This document shows positions 1-5,232 of a stretch of DNA of 5,232 nucleotides, piece after piece. The notes under the pieces were generated by a model, which made no database searches, had not been told where the DNA came from, and saw only the letters and a list, made by a program, of their open reading frames with translations. A program made the position numbers and the translations under genes. The stretch is from Oscillospiraceae bacterium (GTDB taxonomy: Bacteria > Bacillota > Clostridia > Oscillospirales > Ruminococcaceae), in NCBI GenBank assembly GCA_019423445.1, contig JAHZBJ010000090.1, positions 3,340-8,571 on the forward strand, given 5' to 3'. How positions within the stretch are numbered: the stretch's first letter is position 1; each line of letters opens with the position of its first letter.

Positions 1-703
1 TGACGGTGATAATTGGGATGAGGGCATTGCGCAGGGCATGTTTCCGGATCACTACCTTTTCCGGCACACCCTTTGCCCGGGCGGTGCGCAGGTAGTCCTG
101 ACGGATCACGTCCAGCATGGAGGACCGGGTAGTCCGGGTAAGCATGGCGGTAAGGCCTGTACCCACGGTAATGGCCGGAAGGATGATGTACTCGATCCCG
201 CCGGAGCCGCCGGAGGGCAGCCACCCCAGATTCAGTGCAAAGACGATGATCAGCAGCAGCCCCAGCCAGAAGTTGGGCATGGAAAGCCCCAGCAGCGCCG
301 CCACCATCCCCACGTTGTCCCGGATGGAACCCCGGTGGACTGCGGAAGAAATGCCCAGAGGGATGGAGATAACAATGGACACAATGATGGAAGCGATGGC
401 CAGCTCCAGCGTCGCCGGCAGCTTCTCCATATAGCTGTCAAAAACACTTTCGCCGCTGATATACGAAGTTCCCAGATCGCCCCGGAGAAGGCCGCTGAAA
501 TACCGGGCATACCGGATCACAATGGGCTGGTCCAGGCCCAGTTCCGCCCGAAGGGCTGCGATCTCCTCAGGAGTAGCTTCGCCGCCGGTGAGCTGGGCTG
601 TAACATCGCCTGGAGCCAGGTTAATGACGAAGAACACCAAAAACGAAGTGATGATGATAATGGGTATCAGCATGAGCAGCCGTTTGATAACATAGCGATA
701 CAT
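1..703 (-). CDS. Peptide ABC transporter permease, DppB/OppB family (partial, C-terminus beyond window)
   Basis: This is the integral membrane subunit of a family 5 (dipeptide/oligopeptide/nickel type) ABC importer; it forms half of the translocation channel. Read from 703 it gives 234 residues before the window edge. The N-terminus MYRYVIKRLLMLIPIIII is the typical DppB start: a short basic end, then a first membrane helix (about residues 9-29) ending in APGD. Family landmarks follow: LRAELGLDQP (51-60), RGDLGTS (74-80), LPATLELA (95-102), hydrophobic segments near 100-121, 131-158 and 171-190, and the EAA loop that docks on the ATPase (DYLRTARAKG at 203-212, HALRNALIP at 222-230). Family members usually have just over 300 residues, so the last membrane segments are missing only because the window ends. 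It lies 166 bases downstream of the binding-protein gene on the same strand. Peptide specificity cannot be read from the permease. An in-frame stop lies upstream and no better start exists, so ATG 703 is firm despite the odd leader. Confidence 0.95.
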   Translation of the reverse strand, partial: MYRYVIKRLLMLIPIIIITSFLVFFVINLAPGDVTAQLTGGEATPEEIAALRAELGLDQPIVIRYARYFSGLLRGDLGTSYISGESVFDSYMEKLPATLELAIASIIVSIVISIPLGISSAVHRGSIRDNVGMVAALLGLSMPNFWLGLLLIIVFALNLGWLPSGGSGGIEYIILPAITVGTGLTAMLTRTTRSSMLDVIRQDYLRTARAKGVPEKVVIRKHALRNALIPIITV

Positions 704-712
704 ATGCTCTTT

Positions 713-750
713 GTGGACGCCGGAATTCTCCGGTGTCTACGCACCCTCCC
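713..750 (-). promoter_or_regulatory. Permease leader: SD-like GGGAGGG separated from the start codon by a hairpin
   Basis: On the minus strand GGGAGGG lies at 750-744, about 40 bases before the permease ATG (703), which is too far for normal initiation. Between them, 740-729 and 724-713 form an imperfect inverted repeat (10 of 12 pairs, two A-C mismatches) closing a four-base loop. If folded, the unpaired distance from GGGAGGG to ATG is about 12 bases. The only purine run directly before the ATG is AAAGAG, which ends 3 bases from it and is a poor SD. The role in translation is inferred; the repeat and spacing are visible directly. Confidence 0.5.
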
Positions 751-784
751 TTCATGTGAAAGTCCAAGGGTCAAGCCCTTTTTT

Positions 785-831
785 AAAAAAGGTTTGAACT
801 CCCCTGATTCGTATGTTGAGGAGTTCAAACC
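785..831 (-). terminator. Intercistronic stem-loop with T-run (terminator or attenuator)
   Basis: Read on the minus strand, GGTTTGAACTCC (831-820) pairs perfectly with GGAGTTCAAACC (802-791), a 12-bp stem with a 17-base loop, immediately followed by six Ts (790-785). This is the layout of an intrinsic terminator, starting 38 bases after the binding-protein stop codon. The large loop and moderate stem GC content suggest incomplete termination. Because the permease lies downstream on the same strand with no obvious promoter of its own, the likely effect is to raise binding-protein mRNA relative to permease mRNA. Such stoichiometry control is common in binding-protein-dependent importers. The T-run is part of a perfect 16-bp palindrome (777-792: CC, six T, six A, GG). 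Confidence 0.7.
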
Positions 832-869
832 CTGTGCGGTGCCAGTTTCAGTTATAAAGGGCAGTGGCC

Positions 870-2426
870 TCAGGCAGCGTTAAGGTCCACATAGACCTCG
901 GACATATCATTGGCGGAGCTCTTGCCCCACTCGATGCCGCCCATTCCCTTGACACAGCCTACAATGGACTCCTCGTAATAGAGGCAGATAACCGGCAGGT
1001 CTTCAATGGCGATCTCCTGGATCTGCTTGTAGAGCTCCAGGCGCTTGGCCTCATCGGGCTCGGCGACAGCCTGGTCGATCAGGGCGTCCACTTCGGGCTC
1101 GCTGTACCAGGAGCGGTTGGTGTTGCCGTTGGTGTAGTAAACGCGGCGGACATCGTCGCCGGTGGGGTTGAAGCCGATACCGTACATGCAGCACTCATAG
1201 TCGCCGCTGGTGACGGCGGCGGTCATGCCGGCGGTATCCAGCTCGTTGATGTGCATGGTGATGCCCACTTCCTTGAGCTGGGCCTGGATGACCTCGGCGG
1301 AAATGACACGCTCGCCGCTGACCACGTTGACGGTGATCTCCAGACCATCGGCATAACCGGCCTCGGCCAGAAGCTCCTTGGCCTTCTCAGGGTTATAGTC
1401 ATAGCCTTCAAAGCCATCGTAATAGCCGAACTGGTTGCTGCCCCAGAAGGTCTTGCCGGGGATGCCAAAGCCGTCTTTGCAGGCCATGATGATCTCCTCA
1501 CGGTCGATGGCATAGGCGATGGCATGACGGACCAGAGGATCGGCGATGGGGCTGTCCTTCAGCTGGTAGTTGAAAGCGAAGTACTGGCAGGTACCGCTGT
1601 CATAGGTGATGACGTCCACATTTTCGTCCTCTTCCAGAGCGGGCACGTCGATGGGAACCACAGTATCGCAGAGGTCGATCTCGCCGGTCTGCAGGGCGAT
1701 GGCCCGGGCAGAGTCCTCAGGAATATAGCGGATCCGGATGCGCTTGGTGGGAGTCAGTTCCTTGTGGTAGTCCTCAAACTGATGGAACAGCAGATAGTCG
1801 TTGGTGACAAATTCATCCAGGACCCAGCGGCCGGCGCCGATCCAGAAACCCTCGTCGGGGTTGTCCTCAAAGGCCTTCCGGGAAAGGATAGAGCAGGCAG
1901 GCAGGGTAAGGATGCTCAGAATGTCCTGGTTGGGGCTCTTGAGGGTCATATGGACGGTCTTTTCGTCCACGGCTTCCACTTTCTCGAAAAGTTCCATGTA
2001 GCTCTTGGCCGCCACGCTCTCCAGGCCGCGTTCGTAAGTAAAGATTACGTCGTCGGCGGTGACAGGTTCGCCGTTATGGAACTTGGCGTCGGGATCAAGC
2101 TTGAACTCGATGGTGGTGTCGTCGACCCAGCTCCAGCTCTCGGCCAGGTCAGCCTTGGGCACGTTGTTTACCGTGTCCAGATCCACCAGGGTGCCGTGCC
2201 AGAACTTCAGAACCTGGTTCTGAACGGTATTGGCCAGAGCCTGGGGGTCCAGGGTGTTCACCTGCATCCGCAGGGCGATCACCACTTCCTCCTTGTACTG
2301 GGGCTCACCGCTGGCCACCGCTTCCGAACCGCCGGCAGCTGGGCTCTCCGACGCGGAGGAACCGCCGCAGGCTGTCATGGAAAGGGTCAGCAGAACCGCC
2401 AACATGACCGCGAACATTTTTCTCAT
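870..2426 (-). CDS. Peptide-binding lipoprotein of an ABC importer (SBP_bac_5 family)
   Basis: This is the extracellular, membrane-anchored receptor of a peptide-type ABC importer (518 residues, normal for the family). The N-terminus has Arg-Lys, a hydrophobic core (5-18) and a lipobox ending in Cys20 (SMTAC), then a flexible Gly/Ser/Ala/Glu linker to about residue 42. The mature domain begins with VVIALRMQVNTLDP (48-61). The family 5 signature lies at 116-133 (FHNGEPVTADDVIFTYER). Further conserved pieces are PLVRHAIAYAIDREE (297-311) and YNPEKAKELLAEAGY (344-358), and the chain closes with a C-terminal region rich in acidic residues. Besides the lipid-bearing cysteine it has eight more (178, 253, 280, 316, 412, 413, 481, 491), many for an exported receptor and more consistent with an anaerobe. 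The start is fixed by AAGGGGAG six bases upstream and by the signal peptide. It leads the minus-strand unit with the permease. The ligand is probably peptides, inferred from family and flanking peptidases; nickel or other family 5 ligands cannot be excluded. Confidence 0.95.
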   Translation of the reverse strand: MRKMFAVMLAVLLTLSMTACGGSSASESPAAGGSEAVASGEPQYKEEVVIALRMQVNTLDPQALANTVQNQVLKFWHGTLVDLDTVNNVPKADLAESWSWVDDTTIEFKLDPDAKFHNGEPVTADDVIFTYERGLESVAAKSYMELFEKVEAVDEKTVHMTLKSPNQDILSILTLPACSILSRKAFEDNPDEGFWIGAGRWVLDEFVTNDYLLFHQFEDYHKELTPTKRIRIRYIPEDSARAIALQTGEIDLCDTVVPIDVPALEEDENVDVITYDSGTCQYFAFNYQLKDSPIADPLVRHAIAYAIDREEIIMACKDGFGIPGKTFWGSNQFGYYDGFEGYDYNPEKAKELLAEAGYADGLEITVNVVSGERVISAEVIQAQLKEVGITMHINELDTAGMTAAVTSGDYECCMYGIGFNPTGDDVRRVYYTNGNTNRSWYSEPEVDALIDQAVAEPDEAKRLELYKQIQEIAIEDLPVICLYYEESIVGCVKGMGGIEWGKSSANDMSEVYVDLNAA

Positions 2427-2432
2427 GATACT

Positions 2433-2440
2433 CTCCCCTT
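2433..2440 (-). promoter_or_regulatory. Ribosome binding site of the binding-protein gene
   Basis: AAGGGGAG on the minus strand, with six bases (AGTATC) before the ATG at 2426. It is a strong match to the 16S rRNA tail and confirms the chosen start, which also gives a complete lipoprotein signal. Confidence 0.85.
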
Positions 2441-2464
2441 TACTGCGTTTTCAAATGCTGCAAC

Positions 2465-2519
2465 AAGCATGTCAAATCATGCATACTCTGCCTTTGCTTT
2501 TGGAAAAGAATACATGCTT
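2465..2519. repeat. Inverted repeat AAGCATGT...ACATGCTT with an internal GCATG/CATGC pair
   Basis: AAGCATGT at 2465-2472 and ACATGCTT at 2512-2519 are perfect 8-bp inverted copies with centres 47 bp apart. Inside, GCATG (2467-2471) also faces CATGC (2478-2482) across six bases, giving a compact dyad. The sites lie between the candidate minus-strand promoter and the binding-protein start, so they are either operator half-sites or an mRNA stem. No known regulator was recognised. Confidence 0.4.
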
Positions 2520-2529
2520 TGATGACATT

Positions 2530-2558
2530 ATCTTACAATGTTCCCTTTTTCAGTTCAA
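2530..2558 (-). promoter_or_regulatory. Candidate promoter for the binding-protein/permease unit
   Basis: On the minus strand, TTGAAC (2558-2553) and TAAGAT (2535-2530) are separated by 17 bases. Each matches the vegetative sigma consensus at four of six positions. It would give a leader of roughly 95 bases before the binding-protein ATG. A TTGACA is present nearer the gene (2477-2472) but has no acceptable -10 hexamer downstream. Confidence 0.35.
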
Positions 2559-2587
2559 ATATCTTTTTCCTTCGAAAAGTATTCATT

Positions 2588-2718
2588 CAGGCTATATTTC
2601 CCGCGTTTTTTCCTTTGTTTTTGGTATGAAGCACCATTCGCAGGCTATTTCTTTTGTTGATAAGCCACAGAAAACAGGCGATTTTCAAAATTTTATTGTC
2701 ACTTGTCAGCAGGCAAAT
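2588..2718 (+). repeat. Four same-orientation CAGGC repeats upstream of and inside the plus-strand promoter
   Basis: CAGGC begins at 2588, 2641, 2675 and 2710, all on the plus strand, with steps of 53, 34 and 35 bases. The first two share CAGGCTAT; the third reads CAGGCGATTTT and the fourth CAGGCAAAT, so an AT-rich tail follows each. The last copy lies between the -35 and -10 elements of the plus-strand promoter. This could be a regulator-binding array; no regulator is identified. Confidence 0.35.
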
Positions 2719-2732
2719 ACGGCTGATATAAT
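2703..2732 (+). promoter_or_regulatory. Promoter of the peptidase unit
   Basis: TTGTCA (2703-2708) and TATAAT (2727-2732) are separated by 18 bases. The -10 is a perfect consensus and the -35 matches five of six positions. Transcription would start near 2739-2741, about 50 bases before the M20 peptidase start. A second TTGTCA at 2696-2701 forms a 7-base tandem with the first but is too far from the -10 (25 bases) to serve it. Confidence 0.75.
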
Positions 2733-2772
2733 CAAAAAAGTTTCATGCACCTGCTTTCAAATTTGAATGAAG

Positions 2773-2783
2773 AAAGGGAGAGG
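2773..2783 (+). promoter_or_regulatory. Ribosome binding site that fixes the M20 peptidase start
   Basis: AAAGGGAGAGG is followed by seven bases (TTTGCAA) and then ATG at 2791. It therefore supports ATG 2791. The upstream in-frame ATG at 2767 has no SD before it, and its first codons are the SD itself. Confidence 0.85.
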
Positions 2784-2790
2784 TTTGCAA

Positions 2791-4155
2791 ATGATTCCGG
2801 CTGAAAACTTTGACGCGACTTTGAAAAGCTATGTCCAGCAGCACGAGGAAGAACTGATCCGGCGGCTGGCTACGCTGGTGCAGCAGCCCAGCGTCAGCAG
2901 CAGTGGAGAGGGCGTCAGCCAGTGCTGTGACCTCATCATTGACAGAATGCGGGAAATCGGCATCGAGGCGGTGCGCCACGAGGTGAAACCTTACCCTGTT
3001 ATCACAGGTTCCCTTGGGAATGACCCTTCCAAAAAAACCGTGCTGATCTACGCCCATTACGACGTTCAGCCCACAGGCGATCTCTCTCTCTGGGAAACTC
3101 CTCCCTTTGAGCCCCAGATCCGCGACGGGAAAATATACGGCCGCGGCACCGCAGACAACAAGGGACCTCTTTCCGCCCACCTCTGCGCCGCGGAATTCTG
3201 GATGCGCCAGTATGGGGAACTTCCGGTCAACCTGAAATTCCTCTTTGAAGGCTGCGAGGAAAGCAACAGCGCCGGCCTTCATGAATTCATCGAATCCCAT
3301 CAGGAGCTTCTCCGCTCCGACATCACCTACTTCAGCGACGGCTCCAAAAACCACAACGACACCCCCATTATCGCCCTGGGGGTAAAGGGCATGCTGTATG
3401 TGGAGCTGGTACTTACCACCATGTCCCGGGACCTCCACTCCCAGTACGCGCCGGTGCTTCCCAGCGCGGCATGGCAGATGGTGGAACTGCTGGGGAAACT
3501 GCGCCGGGATGGCGTGGTGCAAATTCCTGGGTTTTACGACGACATTGTCCCCATCAGCCCCGCGGAGCGCGCCATCTATGATCAGCTCCCTGACGTTGCT
3601 GAGGACCTGAAGCGCACCTACAACGCCTCCCCCTCCTACGACCCCAAGCTGGGTTATTACGGACAGCTTAACGGAACCCCCTCCTTCAATATTTCCGGAC
3701 TTTACTCCGGACACATCGGGAAAGGAACCGCCACCGTCCTCACTTCCAAGGCAATGGCCCGCCTGGATATGCGCCTTGTGGCCAACCAGGACGGAAACAA
3801 GATCCTGGAAAACCTCCGCCAGTATATCCGCAGCCTGGGCTATGATAACGTCGAGGTAATCTGCCACGGCGTCACTCCGCCCTCCAAGACCCCCATCGAC
3901 ACCCCCTATCTGGCGCCGGTACAGCGGGCCACCGACCGGGTCTTCGGCAAATCCATGGTCTACCCCAACCGCCCCTCCACCGCCCCGGATTATTTCTGGA
4001 CCTCCCTGCTGAAGACCCCCACCATCCAGGTCCGGTGGTGCGATTTTGATTCGGACAACCATGCTCCCAACGAGCACCTCCGCCTGGAAAATTACCTCCG
4101 GGGCATTCAGCTCACCGCCACCGCCCTGAAGGAAATCGGCGAACTGAAGCTGTAA
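2791..4155 (+). CDS. M20-family metallopeptidase (carnosinase/DUG1-like dipeptidase)
   Basis: A cytoplasmic two-metal (usually zinc) hydrolase that should cleave dipeptides or very short peptides. It has 454 residues from the SD-supported ATG, a normal length, with no signal peptide. All metal and catalytic positions expected in the family are visible: metal ligand His89 and Asp91 in AHYDVQP, bridging Asp122 in GRGTADNKG, catalytic base Glu156 and metal ligand Glu157 in EGCEES, Asp183 in YFSDG, and the C-terminal metal ligand His424 in DSDNHAPNEHL. The lid/dimerisation domain lies at roughly 200-325 and carries RDLHS, whose His216 corresponds to the histidine donated across the dimer in carnosinases. 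The pattern (AHYDVQP, WETPPFEP, DGKIYGRG, GVKGM) resembles the carnosine dipeptidase/DUG1 branch more than PepT or ArgE, but the substrate cannot be set. It leads the plus-strand unit, 26 bases before an S9 peptidase and divergent from a peptide importer, so a role in degrading imported peptides is inferred. An additional start at 2767 would add eight residues and is less likely. Confidence 0.95.
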   Translation: MIPAENFDATLKSYVQQHEEELIRRLATLVQQPSVSSSGEGVSQCCDLIIDRMREIGIEAVRHEVKPYPVITGSLGNDPSKKTVLIYAHYDVQPTGDLSLWETPPFEPQIRDGKIYGRGTADNKGPLSAHLCAAEFWMRQYGELPVNLKFLFEGCEESNSAGLHEFIESHQELLRSDITYFSDGSKNHNDTPIIALGVKGMLYVELVLTTMSRDLHSQYAPVLPSAAWQMVELLGKLRRDGVVQIPGFYDDIVPISPAERAIYDQLPDVAEDLKRTYNASPSYDPKLGYYGQLNGTPSFNISGLYSGHIGKGTATVLTSKAMARLDMRLVANQDGNKILENLRQYIRSLGYDNVEVICHGVTPPSKTPIDTPYLAPVQRATDRVFGKSMVYPNRPSTAPDYFWTSLLKTPTIQVRWCDFDSDNHAPNEHLRLENYLRGIQLTATALKEIGELKL

Positions 4156-4170
4156 GGGACGATACCCAAC

Positions 4171-4176
4171 AGGAGG
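4171..4176 (+). promoter_or_regulatory. Ribosome binding site of the S9 peptidase gene
   Basis: A perfect AGGAGG with five bases (ATATT) before ATG 4182. It lies in the 26-base gap after the M20 stop codon; no terminator or promoter is seen there, which supports co-transcription. Confidence 0.85.
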
Positions 4177-4181
4177 ATATT

Positions 4182-5232
4182 ATGAAGCCTATTGCCATTG
4201 ATACTTTTTTGCAGTACCAGTTTCTCTCCTCCCCCCTCTTTTCCCCTGACGGCGCTTGGATCGCCTTTTTGGTCCAGCAGGCCAGCTTGGAAAAGAACGG
4301 CTACCACAGCGACATCTACCTCTATGACCTGAAAAACGAAAAGACTCACCGTCTGACCCAGACGGGGGACGTGAAGCATTTCGCCTGGCTGCCCCAGGGC
4401 ACCCTGCTTCTAGCCAGGACCGACCCTCAAAACCCATACGGCACCGCCGTGTCGGAAATCTCCCCCGAAACCGGAAAGGAGAATCCTGTCTGCGTTCTCC
4501 CAGTAAAGGTCCTCCAGTTCCATCCCCAGACCGACAGCCGCCTGGTGATGCTGGCGGAATACCGTGTTCCCGGCAAAGCCTGGGAGCCAGGGCAGGAATA
4601 CGACATCTTTGAGGAGCTCCCCTTCCGCTGGAACGCCCAGGGCCTGGTGAACGGCGTCTGCTATAACGAGTCCGTCACCGCCGAGCTCTACACGACCCTT
4701 CCCCCTCTTTCCCGCCACGACGCCCATCCGAGCTCACTGTGCACCTCCCCCTGGCGCCTTTCCGTCAGCCGGGACAAGGTCCTTTTCATCGGCCAGAACA
4801 TGGAGAGCGGCGTACAGAAGCAATACCCCGGGCTCTACTGCTACGACATCCCCACCGGGAAGACCCGGTGCTACATCCCTGACGGGCAGCGGAAGGTGGA
4901 GGTAGCCCAGCTCTGGGAGGATGGCGCCGTCATCACCACCACCGACGGCAGCCAGTACGGCTCCTGTCAGATGCCGGAATTCTTCCTTCTGAACCTGGAA
5001 ACCGGGGAGATGGAGCCCCTCTGCCTTTACCAGTTTTCGGTGGGGGCCGCCATCACCACAGACTCCACCCTGGGAAGCGGCATCACCCATAAAATCGCCG
5101 GAGATTTTCTCTACTTTATCACCCTGGAAAACGGGTGCTCCTATCTGCGGCGCCTTGACCGGAACGGCATCCTTTCGGAGAATCTAACGCCGGACGGCAG
5201 CTGCGCCTCCTTTGACATCTGGAAGGACCATG
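4182..5232 (+). CDS. S9-family serine peptidase, N-terminal beta-propeller part (partial, runs off window)
   Basis: The frame is open from ATG 4182 to the window end (350 residues). It reads as the propeller domain of an acylaminoacyl-peptidase/prolyl-oligopeptidase type enzyme. Visible blade motifs are FSPDGAWIAFL (20-30) followed by DIYLYDLKNEKTHRLT (44-59), FAWLPQGTLLL (68-78), and later GLYCYDIPTGKT (217-228) and EFFLLNLETGEMEPL (266-280). The segment YDIFEELPFRWNAQGLVN (140-157) matches the conserved 'lPfr..g.G..n' element of the S9C branch. The Ser-Asp-His catalytic domain, expected in the following roughly 300 residues, is beyond the window, so activity cannot be confirmed. No signal peptide is present, indicating a cytoplasmic enzyme; nine cysteines occur in the part seen. 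The propeller normally limits access to short peptides, which fits the M20 dipeptidase directly upstream: this enzyme would trim imported oligopeptides and the dipeptidase would finish them. A WD40- or TolB-like propeller without peptidase is the alternative. Confidence 0.85.
   Translation, partial: MKPIAIDTFLQYQFLSSPLFSPDGAWIAFLVQQASLEKNGYHSDIYLYDLKNEKTHRLTQTGDVKHFAWLPQGTLLLARTDPQNPYGTAVSEISPETGKENPVCVLPVKVLQFHPQTDSRLVMLAEYRVPGKAWEPGQEYDIFEELPFRWNAQGLVNGVCYNESVTAELYTTLPPLSRHDAHPSSLCTSPWRLSVSRDKVLFIGQNMESGVQKQYPGLYCYDIPTGKTRCYIPDGQRKVEVAQLWEDGAVITTTDGSQYGSCQMPEFFLLNLETGEMEPLCLYQFSVGAAITTDSTLGSGITHKIAGDFLYFITLENGCSYLRRLDRNGILSENLTPDGSCASFDIWKDH

Larger units (their letters stand above)
2427..2790. 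other. Divergent AT-rich control region between the two units
   Basis: This stretch holds no credible gene. It is clearly richer in A+T than the genes on either side and contains the leaders and promoters of both divergent units. The directly visible elements are a good plus-strand promoter ending at 2732, a weaker minus-strand promoter candidate at 2530-2558, CAGGC repeats at 2588, 2641, 2675 and 2710, GCATG/CATGC inverted repeats between 2465 and 2519, a CodY-like palindrome at 2680-2694, and a 12-bp perfect palindrome TTCAAATTTGAA at 2756-2767, just after the expected plus-strand transcription start. A long open frame crosses part of it (from 2230) but has no coding character. Confidence 0.75.

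Noticed and set aside
621..755. 44-codon minus-strand frame starting at ATG 755 and overlapping the permease start in another frame (possible leader peptide)
   Set aside because: No SD before ATG 755; the GGGAGGG lies inside this frame. Composition is not gene-like, so it is probably chance.
754..775. TTGACC with the CCCTT...AAGGG dyad on the minus strand, resembling a promoter or MerR-type site upstream of the permease
   Set aside because: No acceptable -10 hexamer at 16-20 bases, so an independent permease promoter is not supported.
791..840. GAGTTCAAACC resembling a tRNA T-arm
   Set aside because: No acceptor stem, D-arm or anticodon arm around it; the sequence is accounted for by the terminator-like stem.
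38..883. 281-residue open frame on the plus strand opposite the permease
   Set aside because: Antisense to the conserved DppB-type permease. It runs through the terminator hairpin and the end of the binding-protein gene and has no membrane or domain character.
2441..2454. Catabolite-repression (cre)-like sequence TGAAAACGCAGTAA on the minus strand near the binding-protein SD
   Set aside because: Two mismatches at informative positions and poor dyad symmetry; not enough to call a CcpA site.
864..2522. 552-residue open frame on the plus strand across the binding-protein gene
   Set aside because: It lies fully antisense to a gene with clear family motifs and an SD. Its translation is a low-complexity mix of Gly, Val, Leu, Asp and His typical of the reverse of GC-rich coding DNA, with no recognisable domain and no SD.
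2230..2766. 178-residue plus-strand frame covering the divergent intergenic region
   Set aside because: It begins within the antisense of the binding-protein gene and has no SD. Its composition changes abruptly at the intergenic boundary, as expected for non-coding DNA.
2743..4077. 444-residue open frame on the minus strand across the M20 peptidase gene
   Set aside because: Antisense shadow of a gene whose catalytic residues are all intact. The translation is Gly/Val-rich without any known motif.
4410..5090. Two minus-strand frames opposite the S9 propeller gene
   Set aside because: Antisense to a plus-strand frame with a perfect SD, propeller motifs and no stop up to the window end.

Overview
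The window looks like a stretch of chromosome from a Gram-positive, probably anaerobic gut-type Firmicute (Clostridia, perhaps Oscillospiraceae). This is inferred from a Firmicute-style lipoprotein signal followed by a Gly/Ser/Ala/Glu linker, strong AGGAGG-type ribosome binding sites, GC-rich coding third positions with an AT-rich intergenic region, and cysteine-rich proteins. No taxonomic marker gene is present, so the assignment is soft.

Layout: two divergent units are separated by one AT-rich control region (about 2427-2790). The left unit runs on the minus strand. It starts with a family 5 peptide-binding lipoprotein (870-2426), followed by an intercistronic stem-loop with a T-run (785-831) and then the first inner-membrane permease of the same ABC importer (DppB/OppB type), which is cut by the window at base 1. 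The right unit runs on the plus strand. It holds an M20-family metallopeptidase/dipeptidase (2791-4155) and, 26 bases later, the beta-propeller part of an S9-family serine peptidase (4182 to the window end, incomplete).

Inferred joint role: the lipoprotein captures peptides outside the cell, the permease (with a second permease and ATPases expected beyond the left edge) imports them, and the two cytoplasmic peptidases degrade them to amino acids. The shared 364-base control region would allow co-regulation. It holds a good plus-strand promoter (TTGTCA-18-TATAAT), a weaker minus-strand candidate, four same-orientation CAGGC repeats, CATGC/GCATG inverted repeats and a CodY-like palindrome.

No mobile element, CRISPR array, tRNA or rRNA was seen, and the gene content is that of a conventional peptide-utilisation locus. 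The most unusual signals are in the RNA leaders. A terminator-like hairpin lies between the binding protein and the permease, and a stable hairpin sits between the permease's Shine-Dalgarno sequence and its start codon. Folding of that second hairpin would shorten an otherwise excessive 40-base spacing to about 12 bases.
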